Positions 57,091-64,000 of a stretch of DNA of 64,000 nt are shown here, in pieces. Position 1 is the stretch's first letter. Every line of letters starts with the position of its first letter. This DNA comes from Alectoria sarmentosa. Its lineage: Eukaryota > Ascomycota > Lecanoromycetes > Lecanorales > Parmeliaceae. The notes below the pieces were generated by a model, which was not told where the DNA came from, searched no databases, and was given only the letters and a program-made list of their open reading frames with translations. The position numbers and the translations under genes are program-made. The stretch covers positions 1-64,000 of the forward strand of contig WOGZ01000002.1 in NCBI GenBank assembly GCA_009733775.1, given 5' to 3'.

Positions 57091-58919
57091 ATGCAGGCTC
57101 CCGTGGTGGTTATGAGTAAATCATCGAAGTAAAGCCAGCATGAGAGAATCCAAGCTGATTTGGGGTAGACACGCAGGCCGGCGACAGACAAGTGGGTCGC
57201 AAAGCACAGCTATCGAACATCACGGCGGCAAAGACGTAAGCAAGGCAAACTTAATTACAAGGTGCAAAGCCCATACTGAACGGCTGCAGAGTGGCAGACA
57301 TAATACGATCATGTCTTGGTCCTAAGGCCATGCTGAAGATGCTGTTAGATCCTATGGGAGGCATTGTGCTCACAAACGACGGCCATGCTATATTACGAGA
57401 GATTGAGGTGGCTCATCCAGCGGCCAAGAGCATGATAGAGTTGAGCCGGACACAAGATGAAGAAGTTGGGGACGGTACCACAACGGTCATAATATTAGGT
57501 ATGCGGTCTTGCTGACTACAGTATTACATACTGACGTGCTCTAGCTGGCGAAATTCTTGCACAAGCTCTCCCTCAACTAGAAAGAAACATCCACCCTGTC
57601 GTCATAATCTCAGCCTTCAAACGAGCCCTTGCAGACGCCCTCGACATCGTCGAAGAAATCTCCCTGCCTGTCAACATCAATGACGACAAAGCCATGTACC
57701 AACTTATATCCTCCTCTATTGGCACGAAGTTTGTATCTCGCTGGTCAGAACTCATGTGCAACCTCGCACTCAAGGCTGTCCGGATAGTGTCCCACGAGGC
57801 TGGCGGCGGCAAGAAAGAGATTGACATAAAGCGATATGCCAAAGTGGAAAAGATACCGGGGGGAGAAATAGAAGACAGTAAAGTCCTCGACGGAGTGATG
57901 CTGAACAAAGACATCACTCACCCTAAAATGCGCCGCCTGATCAAGAATCCTCGTGTCATCCTCCTAGATTGCCCGCTCGAGTACAAAAAAGGAGAGTCGC
58001 AAACCAATATTGAGATCAGCAAAGAAGATGATTGGAATCGCATACTACAGATAGAAGAAGAGCAAGTCAAGCACATGACAGACGCGATCCTTTCCCTCAA
58101 ACCAGATTTGGTCATCACTGAAAAAGGCGTTTCCGACCTCGCTCAACACTTTTTAGTCAAAGCAAATGTCACTGCTCTTCGACGTGTCAGGAAGACAGAC
58201 AACAACCGCATAGCGCGTGCTACAGGCGCAACAATCGTCAACCGCGTCGACGACCTGCATGAATCAGATGTAGGCACACAATGCGGCCTTTTCGAAATCG
58301 AGAAGATTGGTGACGAATACTTCACTTTCCTCACAAAATGCAAGATCCCTAAAGCATGCACAATTCTCCTCCGCGGCCCTTCAAAAGATATCCTCAATGA
58401 AATCGAGCGAAATCTGCAAGACGCCATGTCCGTTGCCCGCAATGTGATGTTCCACCCAAGGCTCTCTCCAGGAGGCGGCGCTACAGAGATGGCGGTGTCG
58501 GTACGATTAGCGCAAATGGCGAAGGCAGTGGAGGGTGTGCAGCAGTGGCCATACAAGGCCGTTGCGGAAGCTATGGAGGTGATTCCGAGGACATTGATAC
58601 AGAATAGTGGGAGCAGTCCCGTAAGGGTGCTGACGAAGTTGAGGGCGAAGCATGCTGAGGGTGGAAGCACATGGGGTATTGATGGGGATAAGGGAAGTTT
58701 GGTTGATATGAAGGAGTATGGGGTTTGGGAGCCTGAGGCGGTCAAGTTGCAGAGTATCAAGACTGCTGTTGAGGTATGTGGCTGTCTTCGTCTTTCACTT
58801 CTGGCATGCTAACACTCTCCTTGCAGTCAGCCTGTCTACTCTTGAGGGTCGATGATATCTGCAGCGCGAAATCCGCAAAGCAAGCAGGAGGCAATATGGG
58901 AGGAGGCGGAGATGATTAG
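57091..58919 (+). CDS. CCT3: T-complex protein 1 subunit gamma (CCT3)
   Basis: A 540-aa subunit of the cytosolic TRiC/CCT chaperonin, which folds actin, tubulin and other clients. Exons are 57091-57115, 57169-57235, 57290-57498, 57545-58773 and 58827-58919. The N-terminus MQAPVVVMNTQAGDRQVG arises only when intron 1 ends at 57168. ATP-site motifs are LGPKAMLKML, LTNDGHAILREI and DGTTTVIILAGE (across intron 3). The apical domain runs through VILLDCPLEYKKGE and ITEKGVSDLAQHF. GGGATEMAVSVRLAQMA and the C-terminal LLLRVDDI complete the equatorial domain. The tail ends in a Gly-rich GGNMGGGGDD. Length is normal. It is convergent with the phosphatase gene. Confidence 0.97.
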
Positions 58920-59104
58920 ATCTCTTTCATGACATAGACCTTCATTGCACGAATCATTTAAAAGCGGATATCCAGCATAGAATTGGCATTGTATGAACAA
59001 AGCTGATCATTCAGCATAGTCTACCTATACGCTTCCTCTGATACCTAATCTTCCTAGTGCGATGCTCCAATTCCAACCATTCGATGTCGTAACAGGGTGA
59101 GTAT

Positions 59105-60604
59105 TCATAAAACGGCACCCTCAAAACTCTTATCCTTCGCCTCCATCTTCTCAGTCTCCTTGCGCTGCTCTTCCTCTTCATCTTCCACATCGCTCTGGTC
59201 TCCCAGCGCATCAGCCCTGACCCTTTCCCCATCACCATCTAATTCGCCGTTCAACGCCATGGCTAAGCTTCTGCGCAGAGGTAGCGACTTCATATGCTCC
59301 TTTGCTTCCGCCTCCGAGTCGTCGGGGCTAGAGAGATTGGGACTTGCGGCGCCGGAGCGGGAACCGCCTCCATCGCGGCCGCCTTTTAAGATTTCGAGGC
59401 GATTGGGAGACATGATACGTTTTCGAGCGCCTGGTATAACTAAGGGGACGTTTACGGCGTCGGTGTGTAAGTTTGCTTTCTCTGAGGTTTGGGTTCTGTC
59501 TTCTCTGCCCCTTGGATACTCGCCCTTACCACCATCGACCTTCTTTGCATTCTCTGTCTCTTTATTACCGTGCTCCATCTCTACGTCTTCAAAAAGCTCC
59601 TTCGTGTCTTTCCTCCTTCTTGCCATTTGTCTCCTCGCAAAATCATCGCCCCGGTCCCCGTCCGATTGTAAGCACCCTCCCCACTTCTTCCTCACAGGAA
59701 TTGGGCTCTCTGGCTCCGTTATGCTGGTTCTAGAATTCGCCCTCTCCCTCTTCAACTCCGACCACGTCCGCAGCTGGTTCTGCAGGACATATTTCCCATT
59801 GTCCTCGTTCAGCTTCATGACCACAAATTCGCAGTGGTTCACGTTCCGTAAATCTTCGAAATATTCCACGCTGAAGTGGTACCATTTCATTAGGAACACT
59901 CGAGTCATGAGACCGTGAGTGACGAGTACGCAGACCGATGCAAAATCTGACTCTCCAAAGCTTCGCCATAATGATTCGTTGAAGCCTGAGACCCGATCGT
60001 ATGCGTCGGCTGCCGATTCACCGTTCGGTATCCTGTAGAAGAAATGTCCGTAATCGGCACGTTCCTGCCACATCCGACTCATCTCTACAGAGTCAGGTTG
60101 GAAGTTTCCAAAATCTTGTTCTCGTAATCGGGGCTCTTCATACACTTTTATCGTGTGCCGTGGAAAGGGAGAGGGTTCGTTGTTTGAAGCGGGAGATGTG
60201 AGGGCGTTGAGGATTCCTTCGGTTGTTTCTCGTGTTCTTCGGTAGGGAGAGGTAAAGAAGTGGAGGGTGTCTGAAGGGCGGAGGAGAGAGCGGAGCTTTT
60301 GGCCCGAATCTTCGGCCTGATAAGATCAGCTTGTGGATTGATGGAGAAGGTGTGGCGGACGGCTTGGGGCGTGGGGAGAGTACCTGTTTCCAGCCATCCT
60401 GTGTAAGTTTGACGCGGTGGTCTGGGACTGTTTGGTGGATATCTCGATTTTCTTGCCTAAATCAGCTTCTTAATGGCGTAGCAGAGGCTTCTAGACATAC
60501 TATTGCCTTCTGATTGGGCGTGACGAATCAGGATTATCATCTGTAAGGGTTAGATATCCATCTGTTTGGTTAAAAGGATCAGATTCTACCCGTGGTTTGC
60601 CCAT
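59105..60604 (-). CDS. histidine phosphatase of the DET1/phosphoglycerate mutase-like family
   Basis: A 444-aa protein in four exons: 60604-60590 (15 nt), 60540-60501, 60451-60384 and 60316-59105. The joined N-terminus MGKPRMIILIRHAQSEGN holds the catalytic RHA (residues 11-13), followed by NRDIHQTVPDHRVKLTQDG and FFTSPYRRTRETTEGI. The middle has EEPRLREQDFGNFQ and the second active histidine in LVTHGLMTRVFLMKWYH. This matches the broad-range acid phosphatase DET1 branch of yeast. The last 200 residues form a charged, disordered extension rich in Glu/Lys/Arg that yeast DET1 lacks. The physiological substrate is unknown. Confidence 0.87.
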
Positions 60605-61096
60605 CGTTTCTTGTGTGCAGGTTTGGATTTGCGGAGAATGGCAGTATTCCCATATATGAATAGCAACTTCATATTGGGGTGATGCATTTACAAGCATGAA
60701 AGGATCTAGGCTTATCGACGAGCGTGTCCACTAGGCTGGATTTGCTCTAGAGTAAAATCTTCTCCGGACTACAGCTCATCAATCTCTCCGCTTGTATGCT
60801 ACTGAACGCTGATTTATCTATGCTATAGAGGACTTTGAGCTAAGAAATAGGTACACATGTCTTGCCCAGACGATTCGTAGCCGTGAAGAGGTCAATAAAA
60901 ATTGGGCCTTGCCCAGGAATTCCACACAACGATCGACCGAAGCCGGAGAAGAAAGAAAACGACGAATTCGACCACATCATCTATCAAACCATATCATTAC
61001 TGGGTCTGCATGACGGTCAGCTATCGTTAAAGACTCTGTAGGAGATGAGGGGTATAGACCGGATAACGACGAGCAATGTATGGTAAGAAGCTACGT
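60605..61096. other. intergenic
   Basis: A 492-bp spacer between two minus-strand genes, presumably promoter of the phosphatase and 3' end of the next gene. Nothing further was seen. Confidence 0.4.
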
Positions 61097-63612
61097 CTAG
61101 TATCCTTCGAATTGTCCTCGAGGCGTGGAATTATCATCGTTGTTCTGGACACGGCCTCCAGTCAGGCCTGCTGTACGACGGTTTGCAAGGGCACTCGCAT
61201 GAGCACGTTCTTCATCTGTAAGACCGCATCCACCAAGAGCGGTGCGCAGGCTGGGTGGTCCGTAATCGATACGTGGGATTCCAGCACCGCGGACACCCCC
61301 ATTAGCTGCATCTTTCGCGGCCAGCTTGGCCTTAATCATCGCATTGATTTCTCTCTCTTCACGGAGACCACGCTCTTTATCGGCCTTGACTTTGCGGACG
61401 ACCTCCTCTTCGCTCTCTTCTTGCTCTTTCCCTTTCTTGGGCTTCTTCCCGAGCGCGCGCATCTTCGACAGCAGACTATCACCAGTGTTGGTACGAGGAC
61501 CGGCGATCACGTTTCCGATACTCCCAACCCCTGGCTTGGCATCATTCTTGGCGAGCAAAGCACTCATCCTATCCATTAAGCCACCCCCCATGTTTCCAGA
61601 TTCGCGAGCAGCCTTGATTCTCGCCATTTCTTTGGCAGCGATCTCGTTCGCAGGCTTCGCGAGTAGATTCTGGAACGGTGGGTCGATAAATGGATCGTCT
61701 TTATTGGTGGTCGCGGGACGGGTCTGCGAGATCATGGCATTGGCGTAGTAGCGGTCGGCATCCTGCGCTCCCAGGGCCTCTGCGTCATAGTCGGTAAGAT
61801 TTGCTGTACCTGGAGCCACAGCAATGCCAGTGCCTGATTGATTGCCCGACGATGCAGCATTTGTTCCGTGGGGTGTGCGGACGTTGACCAGCTTAGCTTT
61901 TCCGCTGTAGATGATTGGCACTGCTACTGCTTGTTGGACACTGTTCTCATCGCCGGAGTAATCTGATGGGTTGAATGAGTCACTATCACTGGAGTCTGGA
62001 TCCTTTTCGGTAGCTAAAGTCTTGGCAATAGCATCATGCTCATCAACAGCTTGGTTTCCGCGTATAGCGGAGGCGTCACGATGGTCATGGATCTGCACTT
62101 TATCAGCACCGGACAATTGCAGGTCAGAGCTATACTCACCAATGAGGTGTTAAGACCGACTGGGATGATTCCAGATTTGGCGGTAAGTCCTTCAGGGCTT
62201 GTACTAGGACCCGAAAATGCGTCAGAGCTATGCAATGCAGAGCTTGAACGGCCACGCACGACGGGTGATCCGTTGGATACGTCACTCGAAGAATGAGGCG
62301 CGATTGGTCTCGAATAGTTCACCACGTTCTTGGCGTCTGGTGAAGCGTCAACTAGGGAGGATGCCGTGCTTAGCAGAACTTTGGCATTTGGTGAGGCGTC
62401 AACGAGAGTTGGTGCAGAGATCGTCATACGACCCGCGATCTTGCGTGATGAAGAAGGGGTACTCGAAGACTCCTTGCTTCCCTTACGATGAAACAAATTG
62501 CGTAAGGACTTTTTCTCGTGACTGGCCTTGGGCGATGTGACCAGATTCGTCATGCTCTTCTCAGGGGTGATTTTGTCTTCGTCGCCATAACCCAATACAG
62601 CGTCCGCCTTTGGAAAGCCGGACGTCTTGTGCTTCAAGACATGATCTTCGGAGCTTGTGGGAGTTTCGCTGCTCCGATCGATCTCCGCTGTGTTACCTTG
62701 ATCATCCCCAGAGAACGCTTTCTGGCTGTCACGTGACTGGGGCATATTGCGACGATGAGTAGGGGTTAGACAGGTATCGCTATTCTGGCTGTTCTCCGCA
62801 GCGTGATCCTGATCATGGCCATAGTGCGCGTCCTGGTTTTCCTCTGTCTTCGGCATCATGCCATGAGCAGTAGCACTGTTGGAGGTCTTCTTTCTTAAAG
62901 CCATCGAGCCTTTGCGGCGACGTAGCGGTGGTGAAGGATGTAGAAGGTCAGAAACTCTGTGCACTGAAAGAGGTTCAGGATATGGAGTCGGGGCTCGAGG
63001 CAAGTTGTGTTCCGAAGCTGTTGGTGCTGTGTGATTGGCTTCAGTAGAATCTGCAGATGTGTGTGAGCTGTTCGACCTACCAGGTTTGTCCCGAGATGTG
63101 AAAAGGAGTCCAACTTACTCTTTTGAGCTTGAGCAAGGTTGTCTATCCACTCCACATGACCGTGCGTATGTGCAGGGGTTTGTGTGGTTTGCTCAGGATG
63201 GTTTGTTGACAAATGAACTAACAAGTGAACCTTCAGCCTTGATTCTCTCGGCGGTGAAACAAACCAACTTCAAAGGCCTCTACTGCATACCTTGGTCACT
63301 ATTCTTACCAGTCTTAGCTTTTTTGACGTTCAAAGGCCGGATGACTTCCTCATAGTCATCGTCGGTATCAATTTCATCGTCTGCATCTTCGGCAGATTCA
63401 TGATACGCGTGCTCATTGCATTCTTCACATTCTCGATCCGCGAAGCCTTCGTCAAGTGCTTGCAGGGCATTGATACTGTCTTGGAAGAGCTTTGTATCAG
63501 CTTTTCCCTCTGCTTTGTCTTGGTCACAAATCTGCTTTCCGAGCTCCGAAGCAAAGTCTTGCTTTTCGAACTGCCCAATGGCCTCCTTCTCTGCCATCTC
63601 TGCTTCCTTCAT
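61097..63612 (-). CDS. large disordered fungal protein, function unknown
   Basis: A 775-aa protein in four exons: 63612-63291, 63217-63119, 63050-62140 and 62092-61097. Frame and phase agree at all three junctions (introns of 73, 68 and 47 nt). The protein is mostly polar and probably disordered. It has an acidic segment (about residues 75-100), a basic patch (KKSLRNLFHRKGSKE) and an internal repeat (LVDASPNAKVLL then LVDASPDAKNVV). The conserved-looking part is the C-terminal 250 residues: IAAKEMARIKAARESGNMGG, GLMDRMSALLAKNDAKPG, IPRIDYGPPSLRTALGG and a coiled segment. I know of similar fungal hypothetical proteins but no assigned function. An upstream exon with the true start cannot be excluded. 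Confidence 0.65.
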
Positions 63613-64000
63613 ATATGGCTGTCGTGTTTGGTGTGATATTTAACTGCAATAGAGTCAGCTTCCTGTCTTCTCAAGTGTGCTTTCACCTCATATGAGCCGT
63701 CCGAAAACGTTTTCGGTCGGATACTCAAGGGGTTGATATACCTTATTCAAGCAGAATTGTCTAATGCCGTGAGTAGCTAGAGCTAGAAAGAGCAAGCTGA
63801 GCTATGTGCAAGATATCTTATGTCGGGTCGTTCATGGCAAATGCATTTGATATGGCTGAGTGTCTGTGATGTTTTGAACTTCGTCCAGACGCTAGGCGAT
63901 TTACGGATATAGCGGTCTTAAGCCAGTGATGTTTCTTCGTTGCCCTCAGCTTCCGCAAAAGAACTCTGTGAGTCTCTAAATTATAGAGCAAGAGGCTACA
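63613..64000. other. right-end flank
   Basis: A 388-bp sequence upstream of the last minus-strand gene. No further gene start was seen before the window ends. Confidence 0.4.

Noticed and set aside
57169..57176. CCT3 intron 1 ending at 57176 (ACGCAG acceptor)
   Set aside because: It puts exon 2 in the wrong frame. The acceptor at 57168 restores the family's conserved N-terminus.
1..64000. tRNA or rRNA genes, CRISPR arrays, secondary-metabolite core genes
   Set aside because: No tRNA B-box in a foldable context, no ribosomal RNA sequence, no CRISPR-like spaced repeats, and no PKS, NRPS or terpene synthase motifs were seen on either strand.

Overview
The window is nuclear DNA of a filamentous ascomycete. 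Genes sit on both strands, most are split by 46-108 nt GT-AG introns, and the proteins are typical of Pezizomycotina: an ArAE_2/BRE4-type membrane protein, a GtaA-type secreted glutaminase, an ankyrin-DIL protein, LTE1 and SPT3. Nine longer introns (147-222 nt) in four genes share sequence with each other. They resemble introner-like elements (ILEs), which were described from Dothideomycetes, so that class is my best guess. That assignment is inference.

Layout. 0-10 kb: alpha/beta hydrolase, LENG1/Cir_N splicing-related protein, SPT3 (SAGA), SNU23 (U4/U6.U5 tri-snRNP) and a 1204-aa ArAE_2/BRE4-like membrane protein with three ILE introns. 10-24 kb: an AT-hook protein, IST1 (ESCRT-III), an F-box protein, a small conserved protein, KXD1, SEC18/NSF divergently paired with DPH5 (diphthamide synthesis), and a conserved fungal protein of unknown role. 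24-31 kb: a secreted glutaminase with eight exons, then about 3 kb of gene-poor DNA holding a possible small secreted protein, a foldback/MITE-like inverted repeat and an interstitial TTAGGG tract set in a small hairpin. 30.6-39 kb: a TBC Rab-GAP and the RasGEF LTE1. 40-46 kb: a broken AKAP7/ASCC1-like gene and an M13 (neprilysin-like) metallopeptidase with a 20-nt microexon. 46-55 kb: ankyrin-DIL protein, a sucrose-transporter-like MFS protein with a 17-nt microexon, and allantoicase. 55-64 kb: an open AKAP7/ASCC1-like paralogue, CCT3 (chaperonin), a histidine phosphatase of the DET1 type and a disordered fungal protein.

The genes are mostly unrelated housekeeping functions (splicing, chromatin, vesicle fusion and traffic, folding, translation factor modification) interleaved with nutrient functions (glutaminase, sugar transport, allantoin use). 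I see no biosynthetic cluster, operon-like unit or defence island. The most interesting signal is the repeated intron family, including one copy lying antisense inside a glutaminase intron. Second is the pair of AKAP7-like genes, one broken and one lacking a catalytic histidine.

Exon structures were built by hand from splice signals, reading-frame continuity and remembered family patterns. No database search, alignment program or folding program was run.
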